Assembly (NCBI GenBank): GCA_932182025.1
Contig: CAKNXK010000016.1
Span: forward strand, 1-33,568
Length of the DNA stretch: 33,568 nucleotides
Origin: an uncultured Candidatus Melainabacteria bacterium
GTDB taxonomy: Bacteria; Cyanobacteriota; Vampirovibrionia; Gastranaerophilales; Gastranaerophilaceae
Reading direction: 5' to 3'
The notes under the pieces are model-generated. The model saw nothing but the letters and a program-made list of their open reading frames with translations. It was not told the origin of the DNA and made no database searches. The position numbers were made by a program, and so were the translations under genes. This document shows, one piece after another, positions 23,419-32,259 of the stretch; positions within the stretch are counted from its first letter, which is position 1, and the number at the start of each line of letters is the position of its first letter.

Positions 23419-26400
23419 ATGGAAAATACTTATACACATAAAAGTCACGCTCCTGAGTTCATTAACAAACAAATGGACAAAAAGGGTTTGAACAAATTGT
23501 TGGCTCAAATGTATTTGGAATACGGCGGTGCTAAAACTGCTGAACTTGCAAACACACTTAAAAACTTGGGCTACAGATACGCTACAAAATCAGGTGTTAC
23601 AATTTCAATTGCTGACCTTTCAGTTCCAGAATCTAAAAAGGAACTATTAAAAGAAGCTGAAGCAGAAATTGAAAAGTCTACTAACAGATACCTTAAAGGT
23701 GAAATTACTGAAGTAGAAAGATATACAAAAGTTATTGATACTTGGTCTGAAACAACAGCTAAGTTGACAGAACAAGTAGTTGAAAACTTTGACAAACTGA
23801 ACCCTGTATATATGATGGCATTCTCCGGTGCGAGAGGTAACTTATCACAGGTATCACAGTTGGTTGGTATGAGAGGTCTGATGGCAGACGCACAAGGTCA
23901 AATCATCGACTTGCCGATTACATCTAACTTTAAAGAAGGTTTGTCAGTAACCGAGTACATCATTTCTTCATACGGTGCACGTAAAGGTCTGGTAGATACA
24001 GCGTTAAAAACAGCTGACTCTGGTTATTTGACAAGACGTCTTGTTGACGTTGCTCAAGATGTTATCATTCGTGATGCAGATTGCGGCGGAGACAAATATA
24101 TCAATATGAAGCCTATCTGTGATGGGGACAATATTATTGTACCTCTTATTGACAGATTATTAGGCAGAACTGTTGCTCAGGATATTTTTGATGAAGATGG
24201 TAAAACATTGTTAGTAGCTAAAGATACAACAATGGATAGAAAAGATATCAAAAAGATTTCTCACCTTAACCTTACTGAGCTTAAGGTTCGTTCAGGTTTA
24301 ACTTGCGGACTTGAGTATGGTGTTTGTCAAAAATGTTATGGTTGGGCTCTTACAACTCAAAAATTGGTTGATGTTGGTGAAGCAATTGGTATTATCGCAG
24401 CTCAATCAATTGGTGAACCTGGTACACAGCTTACAATGAGAACCTTCCACACAGGTGGTGCGGTTGGCGTTAAAGAAGCTACAAGAGAAGTTCATACAAC
24501 AGTTGCCGGTAAAGTTTCATCTAAGCTTAAAACAAGAGAACTTAGAACTCGTCACGGGGATGTTGTTAGAGTTTCTATTTACGAAGCTGATATTGAAGTT
24601 GTTGGTTCTAAGAAAACTGAAAAATATCATATTCCGGCAGGTGCTACAATATTCTTTGAAGACGGGCAAGAAGTTGAAAAAGATTACAAACTTGCTGAAT
24701 TCAGACCATCTTCAAATGATGCAGGTCGTTTGACAGAAAAAGCTACTAAAGATATCAACTCTGATATGTCAGGTGAAGTTTTATTTGAAGACTTTGTTGC
24801 AGATGAAAAGAAAGACAGACAAGGTAACATTTCAAGAACTGCTAACAAAAACGGTATTGTTTGGATTATCGGTGGTGATGTTTATAACTTGCCTGGTGGT
24901 TCAAAAGTATTAGTTGGCGATGAACAAGCTGTTAAATCAGGTGATAAACTAGCTGAGACACTTATGATTTCTGAACACGGCGGTGAAGTTAGATATGCTG
25001 AAGACTTAGAAATCGAAGAAGTTAAATCCGGTAAGAATAAAATTAATAAGATCGTTCACGGTAAGGAAATTACTATCGTTATTGCATCATTAACTCCTGC
25101 AAATGCTTCATTTGAACAAACTAAGAAAGAGCAATTGTGGACAGTTAAATCAAACGGTGAAAAATATATAGTTAAAGCTCCTGTTGATACAACAGTTGAA
25201 AACGGTATGATTATTGCTGAGTTGGTTGATGATGAATGCGCAGTAACTTCATCTGGTGAAATCAGATATATTGATGTAGAAGTTGATGACAACCAAATCG
25301 TTACAAGACCTGGTAATATTGTATTTGTTCCAGAAGAAGTTCATCAGGTTAACAAAGATGCAACATTAAAAATGGTTGAAAACGGTACATTTGTTACAGC
25401 TGGTACTGAAGTTGTTAAAGATATCTACTGCCATATTGATGGTGTTGTAGAATTCAAAGAATTTAATGAAGTTATCCACGAAGTAACAATCAGACCTGGT
25501 GAAGTTCATACTTTATCAAGTGTTTCTGAACTTAAAGTTGAAGAAGGTGCTGTTGTTGAAGCAGGCACTGTAATTGCTAAAGGTGTAAAAGCAAAAGAAA
25601 CTTCTATTGTTACTATAATGGAAATGGATTTTGATGATTTAGATATCGATGATTTGGATGAAGAAATTGATACAACTTCTCTTGATGAAGAATCTATCGA
25701 TGACAGACCTATCCAAATTTTGGTTAGACCTGTTCAACCTATGTTTATTGAACCAAAAGAAGTTTCAATTGAATTCAATACAACTGATGAATTAATTAAT
25801 ATTGTTCCTGTAACACAGTTACAGTTCAAAGACGGTGCTAGAGTTAGAAATCTTGACGGTGCAACTCTAACAAGAACATCATTAGTTCTTCAAATGCAAG
25901 GTTACTTATCACACCTTAAAGGTTTGGTAGAGCTTGATGCAGCAGGCGAATTGAAGATTGTTGTATTGGAAACTCTAATTGTTCGTCGTGAACAAGAAGG
26001 TAATTCTAAGATGAACGCTTCACTTCAAACATCACTTCTTGTTGAAAACGGTCAAGTAATTGATCCTAAGACTCCGGTTGCTAAGACTGAAGTATTAGCT
26101 ATCAATGACGGTGTTGCTTCTGTTAAAGGTGATGTAACTGAATCAAGAAGATTACTAGTAAACTGTGCTAACTTTGAAACAGTTATTGAAACTAAGAATA
26201 AGCCTTCAGTTAAGAAAGGCGACTTTATTAAACTTGATACTGAATTAGCTTCATCTGGTGAAACAGCTACTGTTTCTGGTAAAATCGTTGATGTTTCAGC
26301 AAAATCAGTAACAATCAGAAATGGTCGTCCATACTTGATTAGCCCTGGTACAATGTTACAGGTTATGGAAGGTTCTTTGGTACTACGTGGTGATATGCTT

Positions 26401-27285
26401 GCTACATTGGTATTCGAAAGAGAAAAAACAGGCGATATCGTACAAGGTCTTCCAAGAGTAGAAGAACTTCTTGAAGCAAGAAAACCAAAAGATTGTGCTA
26501 TTTTAGCAGAAGCTGATGGTACTGCTGAAATCGAAATTGAAGATGATGTACCTAGATTATTCTTAGTAACTGATGAAGGTTCAAGATCTGAAATTAAGTT
26601 TGCTATTGATGCAAGCATCGTGGTTCAAAATAAACAAAAAATTAAAAAAGGTCAGCCTTTAACAAGCGGTCCTTTGAACCCACACGATGTAATCAGACTT
26701 TGCGGACCAGAAGAAGCTCAACAGTACTTGGTAGATGAAGTTCAACGTGTATACCGTTCACAAGGTGTAGAAATTGCGGATAAACATATTGAAATCATTG
26801 TTCGTCAAATGACTAAGAAAGTTCGTATTGTTGATCCTGGTGATACTAACTTGTTGCCTGGTGAACTTGTAGAACTTCAAACATTTGAAAATGAAAACAA
26901 AGCTGTTAAAGAACATGAAGGTGCAGAAGCAACTTGTGAATATATGTTATTAGGTATCACAAAAGCTTCATTGAACACTGAATCATTTATTTCAGCTGCT
27001 TCATTCCAGGAAACTACAAGAATTCTTACAGAAGCGGCAGTTGATGGTAAGAAAGACTTATTAAGAGGTTTGAAAGAAAACGTTATTATCGGTCGTCTTA
27101 TCCCAGCTGGTACAGGTTTCCACCACTTGTCTAACGCTAATGAAGAACGCGATAGAGAAGCTCAAAAGAGAGCTGCTCAACGCAATCAGGCAAGAAAACC
27201 TTCTGCAATCTTAGAAGAGATTGAAGGAATGTTTGGTTCTCCTGAATTAGTTGGCGGAAGCGAATCTTCAACAGACGAAGAATAG
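23419..27285 (+). CDS. rpoC2: RNA polymerase beta' C-terminal part, with large SI3 insertion
   Basis: 1288 aa. The second zinc site uses C222, C296, C303 and C306. The bridge-helix/trigger-loop segment GEAIGIIAAQSIGEPGTQ leads to TMRTFHTGG at 339-347. The conserved sequence then resumes only at GLPRVEELLEARKPK (from 1010), followed by RQMTKKVRIVDPGDT, KASLNTESFISAASFQETTR and GRLIPAGTGFHH. About 660 residues lie between, against roughly 200 in E. coli, so this is the oversized cyanobacterial SI3 region. It contains repeated beta-type (sandwich-barrel hybrid-like) stretches and an acidic run (about 735-760). It is the last gene of the operon; a terminator follows. Confidence 0.98.
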   Translation: MENTYTHKSHAPEFINKQMDKKGLNKLLAQMYLEYGGAKTAELANTLKNLGYRYATKSGVTISIADLSVPESKKELLKEAEAEIEKSTNRYLKGEITEVERYTKVIDTWSETTAKLTEQVVENFDKLNPVYMMAFSGARGNLSQVSQLVGMRGLMADAQGQIIDLPITSNFKEGLSVTEYIISSYGARKGLVDTALKTADSGYLTRRLVDVAQDVIIRDADCGGDKYINMKPICDGDNIIVPLIDRLLGRTVAQDIFDEDGKTLLVAKDTTMDRKDIKKISHLNLTELKVRSGLTCGLEYGVCQKCYGWALTTQKLVDVGEAIGIIAAQSIGEPGTQLTMRTFHTGGAVGVKEATREVHTTVAGKVSSKLKTRELRTRHGDVVRVSIYEADIEVVGSKKTEKYHIPAGATIFFEDGQEVEKDYKLAEFRPSSNDAGRLTEKATKDINSDMSGEVLFEDFVADEKKDRQGNISRTANKNGIVWIIGGDVYNLPGGSKVLVGDEQAVKSGDKLAETLMISEHGGEVRYAEDLEIEEVKSGKNKINKIVHGKEITIVIASLTPANASFEQTKKEQLWTVKSNGEKYIVKAPVDTTVENGMIIAELVDDECAVTSSGEIRYIDVEVDDNQIVTRPGNIVFVPEEVHQVNKDATLKMVENGTFVTAGTEVVKDIYCHIDGVVEFKEFNEVIHEVTIRPGEVHTLSSVSELKVEEGAVVEAGTVIAKGVKAKETSIVTIMEMDFDDLDIDDLDEEIDTTSLDEESIDDRPIQILVRPVQPMFIEPKEVSIEFNTTDELINIVPVTQLQFKDGARVRNLDGATLTRTSLVLQMQGYLSHLKGLVELDAAGELKIVVLETLIVRREQEGNSKMNASLQTSLLVENGQVIDPKTPVAKTEVLAINDGVASVKGDVTESRRLLVNCANFETVIETKNKPSVKKGDFIKLDTELASSGETATVSGKIVDVSAKSVTIRNGRPYLISPGTMLQVMEGSLVLRGDMLATLVFEREKTGDIVQGLPRVEELLEARKPKDCAILAEADGTAEIEIEDDVPRLFLVTDEGSRSEIKFAIDASIVVQNKQKIKKGQPLTSGPLNPHDVIRLCGPEEAQQYLVDEVQRVYRSQGVEIADKHIEIIVRQMTKKVRIVDPGDTNLLPGELVELQTFENENKAVKEHEGAEATCEYMLLGITKASLNTESFISAASFQETTRILTEAAVDGKKDLLRGLKENVIIGRLIPAGTGFHHLSNANEERDREAQKRAAQRNQARKPSAILEEIEGMFGSPELVGGSESSTDEE

Positions 27286-27306
27286 GATAATTAAGAGATA
27301 ATATGG

Positions 27307-27345
27307 AGACCCTTTGTAAGAGAAATTTTGCAGGGGGTCTTTTTT
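27307..27345 (+). terminator. Terminator of the rpoB-rpoC1-rpoC2 operon
   Basis: AGACCCTTTG (27307-27316) pairs with CAGGGGGTCT (27331-27340) with two G-T wobbles around a 14-base loop, then six T (27340-27345). A reading frame that opens at 27303 runs through this hairpin, so that frame's first 33 codons are not part of the next gene. Confidence 0.75.
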
Positions 27346-27401
27346 ATATAGCAAATTATTTTTTTACGTGTTTTAAAGTAAAAAAAGGAGATAAATATAT
27401 T

Positions 27402-27788
27402 ATGGAAATTCAACGAATTAATCAAAGCCCTGCGTTTAGCGCAAAATTTCAAAATAATAAGGCATTTCAGGAAGTTGTTCAACATGCAGTCAATAATAAT
27501 TGCTTGAGAACGCTGGATTGTGCGTTAAATACTTTGAAAAAAGCTGATAATTGTACAATTACAATCGCTCATGGAGTGGACAATAACGGCGTATTCTACT
27601 CAACATTTCTCAATGGCAGAAGATCTGTTTCCAACTCTATTGCTGATGCTAAAACCCCTGCAGAAGCATCATTGGATGGAATTTTGGAATTAAGTATGCT
27701 TAGCAGAAAATTTAGGTCATTAATTGGAACACCTCAACCTAAACAGAATATTACTAAAGAAAGTATAATTAAAGAATATACGGTTTAA
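27402..27788 (+). CDS. Small protein of unknown function (128 aa)
   Basis: It begins MEIQRINQSPAFSAKFQN. This short start, with a Phe-Ser/Gly-Ala-Lys-Phe pattern, resembles many small proteins I associate with Gastranaerophilales genomes, but no domain is recognised. The middle (TITIAHGVDNNGVFYSTFLNG) looks like beta strands, and the rest is helical. The start at 27402 is preferred over 27303 because AAAAAAGGAG lies 11 nt upstream and the earlier codons cover the rpo terminator. It is followed by a decayed gene. Function unknown. Confidence 0.7.
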   Translation: MEIQRINQSPAFSAKFQNNKAFQEVVQHAVNNNCLRTLDCALNTLKKADNCTITIAHGVDNNGVFYSTFLNGRRSVSNSIADAKTPAEASLDGILELSMLSRKFRSLIGTPQPKQNITKESIIKEYTV

Positions 27789-27801
27789 AAGGAAGTAAGT
27801 A

Positions 27802-28055
27802 ATGAGTGAAATATCTTTTCATCTACATATAGAATACCTCTTGTTGAGCAAAATATTTCAGCTGCAAAACGAGATGGTTTAAAGAAAATGGCATCAAGAT
27901 ATCAGAATGTTTTGTATCCGAATGGAAATCAAGGGTTTGGAAGAGTTCTATAAGAAAAAGACTTGATAAATCCCAAAAACGGACGGGAAAATGGATGTTT
28001 ATATAAAGAGTCCTTGAATAGCGGTGATTATCGCCAATTCGGTAAACAAAAATAA
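27802..28055 (+). pseudogene. Decayed small gene with several frame breaks
   Basis: GGAAG and an ATG at 27802 start the frame MSEISF, which hits a stop after 26 codons. The coding look continues in another frame from 27819 (STYRIPLVEQNISAAKRD, then GLKKMASRYQNVLYPNGNQ, GFGRV) and meets TAA at 27951. It then appears to shift again (SIRKRLDK in a third frame) and closes as YKESLNSGDYRQFGKQK with TAA at 28053. The pieces read in order as one protein of roughly 80 residues with about three single-base losses or gains. This fills the otherwise gene-free stretch between 27789 and 28066. I recognise no named family; sequencing error could explain one break but hardly all. Confidence 0.6.
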
Positions 28056-28065
28056 ATAATTAGTA

Positions 28066-28092
28066 AGGTCCTGTTGAAACAGGATCTTTTTT
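28066..28092 (+). terminator. Terminator after the decayed gene
   Basis: AGGTCCTGT (28066-28074) pairs with ACAGGATCT (28079-28087) with one G-T wobble and a 4-base loop, followed by a run of T. TTGAAA (28075-28080, inside this hairpin), 17 nt and TATCGT may form a weak promoter for the next gene. Confidence 0.8.
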
Positions 28093-28134
28093 ATAGTATC
28101 GTAAATAAGTAATAGCATAGTAGGAGTATTGGGT

Positions 28135-29511
28135 ATGTATAATGTTGCGATAATCGGGGCTGGTCCTGCGGGAATTTTTTCTGCGCTTGAAATTGTTAAA
28201 CTTCGTCCTGATTGGAAAGTTGTGCTTATTGAAAAAGGGCAAAGAATAGAAAAAAGAATTTGTCCAATTAGAAACGGTTCCCCAAAATGTGTAAACTGTA
28301 AACGCTGCGGCTTGCTTTGCGGCTGGGGCGGTGCAGGTGCTTTTTCTGACGGTAAATTGACTTTGACTCCTGATGTTGGCGGTCACCTTGTTGATTATAT
28401 GACAAGAGAAAAAGTTGAAGAATATATTAAATACGCAGATGATTTGTATCTTGAACACGGTGCAACGGATGAAGTTTTTGGTACTGATATGGAAACTTTC
28501 CGTGAGATTGAAAGACAAGCGGCTTTAGCAGAATTAAAACTTGTTCATTCTCCAGTAAGACACTTGGGAACAGAAAGAAGCCTTGATGTTTTAAAACATA
28601 TGCAAGATTATTTAGATGATAAAATTACTATTTTAAATAATGTTGCGGCGCAAAGTTTAATTGTTGAATGCGAACAGGTAAAAGGCATTGTTCTTGATAA
28701 TGGCGAAACTATAAGAGCTGAATATACAATTATTGCGCCGGGTCGTGAGGGTGCAGATTGGCTGACTCAGGAATTTGCTAAAAATAAAATCGGTATGGTG
28801 AATAATGCAGTTGATGTTGGGGTTCGTGTTGAACTTCCTGCGCCTGTTTTTGAACCATTAACAGATAAATTATATGAATCAAAACTAGTTTATCATTCCC
28901 CAACTTTTGGTGATGCTGTAAGAACATTCTGTATGAACCCTAATGGTGAAGTTGTTCAAGAAAATTATAACGGTATAGCAACTGTTAACGGTCATAGTTA
29001 TGCTAATATTAAAACAAAAAATACAAATTTTGCGCTTTTAGTAAGTGAAAAATTCACAGAGCCGTTTAAAGAACCAATTGCTTATGGTCAAAGAATTGCA
29101 AGTCTTGCTAATATGCTTGCAGGAGGAATTCTTGTTCAAAGATTTGGTGATTTGTTGGACGGACGCCGCTCAACTCCGGAGAGAATAAAATCAAGTATAA
29201 TTGAACCAACTTTGACTTGTGCGACTCCTGGAGATTTGAGTCTTGTTATTCCATATAGACAGATGAAAAGTATTATTGAAATGTTGTTTGCTCTTGATAA
29301 AATTGCACCTGGAACAGCTTCAAGATATACCCTTCTATATGGTATTGAAGTTAAGTTCTATTCTGCAAGGGTTAAATTGACTAACGAATTGGAAACAGAA
29401 GGGGTTAAAAACTTATTCACCATCGGCGATGGAGCAGGTGTAACAAGAGGTTTGATACAGGCTTCCGCATCAGGGGTTTATGTTGCTCAAACTATTTGTG
29501 CGAGAGGTTAG
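28135..29511 (+). CDS. FAD-dependent dehydrogenase (COG2509 type)
   Basis: 458 aa. The N-terminal Rossmann motif IIGAGPAGIF has G8, G10 and G13, and the end has the second FAD-binding signature LFTIGDGAGVTRGLIQASASG. Between residues about 40 and 75 is a Cys-rich segment (CPIRNGSPKCVNCKRCGLLC) followed by GWGGAGAFSDGKLTL. Together these are characteristic of the uncharacterised FAD-dependent dehydrogenase family COG2509. The substrate is unknown. The Cys cluster might bind a metal or iron-sulfur centre, which is inference. I start at the ATG (28135), 8 nt after GGAG; the TTG at 28129 is too close to it. It stands alone between two terminators. Confidence 0.88.
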   Translation: MYNVAIIGAGPAGIFSALEIVKLRPDWKVVLIEKGQRIEKRICPIRNGSPKCVNCKRCGLLCGWGGAGAFSDGKLTLTPDVGGHLVDYMTREKVEEYIKYADDLYLEHGATDEVFGTDMETFREIERQAALAELKLVHSPVRHLGTERSLDVLKHMQDYLDDKITILNNVAAQSLIVECEQVKGIVLDNGETIRAEYTIIAPGREGADWLTQEFAKNKIGMVNNAVDVGVRVELPAPVFEPLTDKLYESKLVYHSPTFGDAVRTFCMNPNGEVVQENYNGIATVNGHSYANIKTKNTNFALLVSEKFTEPFKEPIAYGQRIASLANMLAGGILVQRFGDLLDGRRSTPERIKSSIIEPTLTCATPGDLSLVIPYRQMKSIIEMLFALDKIAPGTASRYTLLYGIEVKFYSARVKLTNELETEGVKNLFTIGDGAGVTRGLIQASASGVYVAQTICARG

Positions 29512-29537
29512 AGAATACTTGAAATTCTCTTGTTTTT
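29510..29537 (+). terminator. Terminator overlapping the dehydrogenase stop codon
   Basis: AGAGAAT (29510-29516) pairs with ATTCTCT (29524-29530) around a 7-base loop, then TGTTTTT. The left arm includes the last two bases of the TAG stop codon. Confidence 0.65.
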
Positions 29538-29576
29538 GTTATATTTTAACTATGTAATATAGAAGGAGAACTCAAC

Positions 29577-30536
29577 ATGAGTGAAAGAAAATTAGTTGGA
29601 ACACAAGAAATGTTCAGAAAAGCGCTTGAAGGCGGATACGCTATTGGTGCTTACAATGTAAACAACATGGAAATTTTACAAGCTATTGCAGAAGCTGCAG
29701 AAGAAACAAGATCACCAATCATTCTTCAAGTTTCAGCAGGTGCTAGAAAATACGCTAACCAAACTTACCTTGTAAAATTGGTTGAAGCAGCTTTAGCTAC
29801 TACTACAGTACCTATCGCTTTACACTTAGACCACGGTGCAGATTTCGAAATTTGTAAATCTTGTATTGATGGTGGTTTCTCTTCTGTTATGATTGACGGA
29901 AGCAGATTCTCATTTGAAGAAAATGTTGCAGTTACTAAGAAAGTTGTTGAATACGCTCACGAAAGAGGAGTTTCAGTTGAAGCAGAACTTGGTAAACTTG
30001 CTGGTGTTGAAGATGATGTTAATGTTGATGCTAAAGATGCTAAATACACTAACGTTAAAGAAGCAGTTGAATTTGTTAAACAAACAGGTTGTGATTCTTT
30101 AGCTATTGCTATTGGTACTTCACACGGTGCTTACAAATTTGCTGGTGAAGCTAAATTAGACTTCGACAGACTTAAAGAAATTAAAGATGCATTGGCAGAA
30201 GCTGGATTCCCTAACTTCCCAATCGTTCTACACGGTTCATCTTCAGTTCCTGCTGAATTTGTTGCTAAATGTAATAAATTTGGTGGTAACTTACCAAACG
30301 CTCAAGGTGTTCCAGAAGATATGCTTAACTACGCTTCTAAACACGGTGTAGCTAAAATTAACATCGATACAGACTTGCGTCTTGCAATGACTTCTACAAT
30401 TAGAGAATTCTTTGTAGAACATCCTGAAAAATTTGACCCACGTGAATATATGGGACCAGGCAGAACAGCTGTTAAAGAAATGGTTATCCACAAAATGAGA
30501 GACGTTCTTGGTACAGCTGGTCACGCTGATGACTAG
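29577..30536 (+). CDS. fba: Class II fructose-1,6-bisphosphate aldolase
   Basis: 319 aa. It cleaves fructose-1,6-bisphosphate to dihydroxyacetone phosphate and glyceraldehyde 3-phosphate, or the reverse, in glycolysis or gluconeogenesis. It has AYNVNNMEILQAI at the start, ALHLDHG with catalytic D85 and zinc ligand H86, CIDGGFSSVMIDGS, VEAELGKLAGVED with further metal ligands, GTSHGAY, VLHGSSSVP and KINIDTDLR. Tagatose-bisphosphate aldolase is the close alternative; the general call is ketose-bisphosphate aldolase. AGAAGGAGAA is a strong ribosome site, and the gene has its own terminator. Confidence 0.94.
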   Translation: MSERKLVGTQEMFRKALEGGYAIGAYNVNNMEILQAIAEAAEETRSPIILQVSAGARKYANQTYLVKLVEAALATTTVPIALHLDHGADFEICKSCIDGGFSSVMIDGSRFSFEENVAVTKKVVEYAHERGVSVEAELGKLAGVEDDVNVDAKDAKYTNVKEAVEFVKQTGCDSLAIAIGTSHGAYKFAGEAKLDFDRLKEIKDALAEAGFPNFPIVLHGSSSVPAEFVAKCNKFGGNLPNAQGVPEDMLNYASKHGVAKINIDTDLRLAMTSTIREFFVEHPEKFDPREYMGPGRTAVKEMVIHKMRDVLGTAGHADD

Positions 30537-30556
30537 TTTGTTATAACAAATTAACT

Positions 30557-30591
30557 AAAAAGGGCTAAGGTTTTACTTTGGCTCTTTTTTT
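30557..30591 (+). terminator. Terminator of fba
   Basis: AAAAAGGGCTAAGG pairs with CTTTGGCTCTTTTTT with three G-T wobbles and a 5-base loop, followed by a run of T. It ends about 25 nt before the next start codon. Confidence 0.8.
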
Positions 30592-30617
30592 ATGTTATTA
30601 TTATCTGGGGAGAGGTT

Positions 30618-32258
30618 ATGAATAAGATTAAGTCGTTTATATTATTACATCCTGATTTATTTACAGTATTAGGATTAGGAATTTTATTTTATATAATATT
30701 TTTTCATGGTATTGGTACTTATGCGTTGATGGATGTTGATGAATCCAGATATGTGCTCATGGCACGTGATATGTTTCAATCAAAAGATTTTTTGACACTT
30801 TATTTGAATGGTGAATACTTTTTTGAGAAACCTCCGCTTTATTTCTGGGGTGAGTGTTTGTCATTTGCCTTGTTTGGTAAAGTAAATGAGTTTACAGCAC
30901 GCTTTCCTGTAGCGCTTTATGGCACATCTTGCTGCTATTTACTATACTTTATGGGTAAAAAGATTGTATCAAGGCTTTATGGCGTTGTGGCTGCGCTTAT
31001 ATTGGCTACAAGTTTGGAGTTTATTATCTTAGCCAAATTTGCGATACTGGATATAGTTGTTTCTACCTGCATTGCTTTTTCTCTGTGTTTTGGACTTTGT
31101 GTTTATTTTTGCAGAGAAAGTCATAAAAAATATTTTTGGTGGCTGTTTTATATCTTTTCCGGATTGGCAGTAATGGCAAAAGGTATCCCGGGATTTGTTG
31201 TACCTTTTGGTTCAATGTTTTTTGTCGCGATTGCTTCTAAAAAATTTAAAGAAATTTTTAAACCTCAATATTTTCTTGTCGGCATGACATTATTTTTATT
31301 AATTGTTTTACCTTGGCACATTATTATGTTCAAAATGTATAATCCGCTATTCTGGGACGAGTATGTTATAAAACATCATGTAGCAAGATTTTTAGGTTCT
31401 GATGTAATAAATAGAGAACAGCCGTTTTATTTCTATTTTCTTACTATATTGTGGGGATTTTTTCCTTGGGTTATTTCTTGTGTTCCTGTGTGGATAAAAA
31501 ATATAAAAAAAATAAGATTTTATTGCGCAGATTTGAATAGCCCATATAGAGCCTTGCTTTATAATACAATCATTGCATTATTTATAATGTTGTTCTTTTC
31601 TTCTTCCGGTACAAAATTAATTACTTATATTTTGCCGATTTATTGTGCATTAGCTTGTTTAGGTGCTTATGTTTGGACAGACTACATTCAAAAAGGAGCT
31701 AATGAAAAACTTATGAATATCTGTGCATATACATTAGGCGGTATATTTTTATTAATAAGCCTTGGAGGCATTCTAACCCCATTGTATTTACCGGAGCAGC
31801 TGCTTAATGATATATCTACAGTAAAAGTTTTTTGTATTTTATCTTCATTTGCAGTTGGTTTAGCAATAATACTATTTACTAAAAAGAAATTATATGCAGC
31901 AACATTTGCATCTATAGTTCTTTTTATGTCTGTTTTTTCAGCTCATGCAACAGAAAAGTTTTTTGAAATAGATTATAAATTTGGTCAAGATGATTTAATG
32001 GAATTCGCAAGATATGCAGATGAAAAAAATTGCTCATTAACCACTTTTAGTTTTGGTCATAAATATTCGCTAATTTATTATAGCGGCGAGAAAGTAAATT
32101 TTATACCGAAAGCTAATCCTGATGACTTGCCTAAATTTTTAGATGAAGATAAAAATCTGGTAATTATAAGAATAAAAGAAATGAATAAGCTAAAAAACAA
32201 AAACTTTGATATAATTAAACAGGGTAGAAAGTTTGCTTTGATAGAAGAAAGGGAATAG
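30618..32258 (+). CDS. Glycosyltransferase family 39 (ArnT/PMT-like) membrane protein
   Basis: 546 aa with about 11-12 membrane segments. The first outside loop has the catalytic acid motif DVDESRY (D41, E42) and FFEKPPLYFW (69-78), the signature of ArnT-type lipid A and PMT-type transferases. Later come AKFAILDIVVST and AKGIPGFVVPFG. It uses a polyprenyl-phosphate sugar to modify lipid A or another surface molecule; the sugar and acceptor cannot be told from sequence. GGGGAGAGG is the ribosome site. One base separates its stop from the waaA start, so the two are cotranscribed, which favours a lipid A/core substrate. Confidence 0.87.
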   Translation: MNKIKSFILLHPDLFTVLGLGILFYIIFFHGIGTYALMDVDESRYVLMARDMFQSKDFLTLYLNGEYFFEKPPLYFWGECLSFALFGKVNEFTARFPVALYGTSCCYLLYFMGKKIVSRLYGVVAALILATSLEFIILAKFAILDIVVSTCIAFSLCFGLCVYFCRESHKKYFWWLFYIFSGLAVMAKGIPGFVVPFGSMFFVAIASKKFKEIFKPQYFLVGMTLFLLIVLPWHIIMFKMYNPLFWDEYVIKHHVARFLGSDVINREQPFYFYFLTILWGFFPWVISCVPVWIKNIKKIRFYCADLNSPYRALLYNTIIALFIMLFFSSSGTKLITYILPIYCALACLGAYVWTDYIQKGANEKLMNICAYTLGGIFLLISLGGILTPLYLPEQLLNDISTVKVFCILSSFAVGLAIILFTKKKLYAATFASIVLFMSVFSAHATEKFFEIDYKFGQDDLMEFARYADEKNCSLTTFSFGHKYSLIYYSGEKVNFIPKANPDDLPKFLDEDKNLVIIRIKEMNKLKNKNFDIIKQGRKFALIEERE

Positions 32259-32259
32259 T

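Noticed and set aside
26052..26618. 188-codon open frame on the minus strand inside rpoC2
   Set aside because: Ser/Thr-rich shadow of the rpoC2 coding sequence, with no start signal and no recognisable motif.
27303..27401. 33-codon N-terminal extension of the small protein at 27402
   Set aside because: These codons cover the rpo operon terminator hairpin and T-run; a strong ribosome site precedes the internal ATG at 27402.
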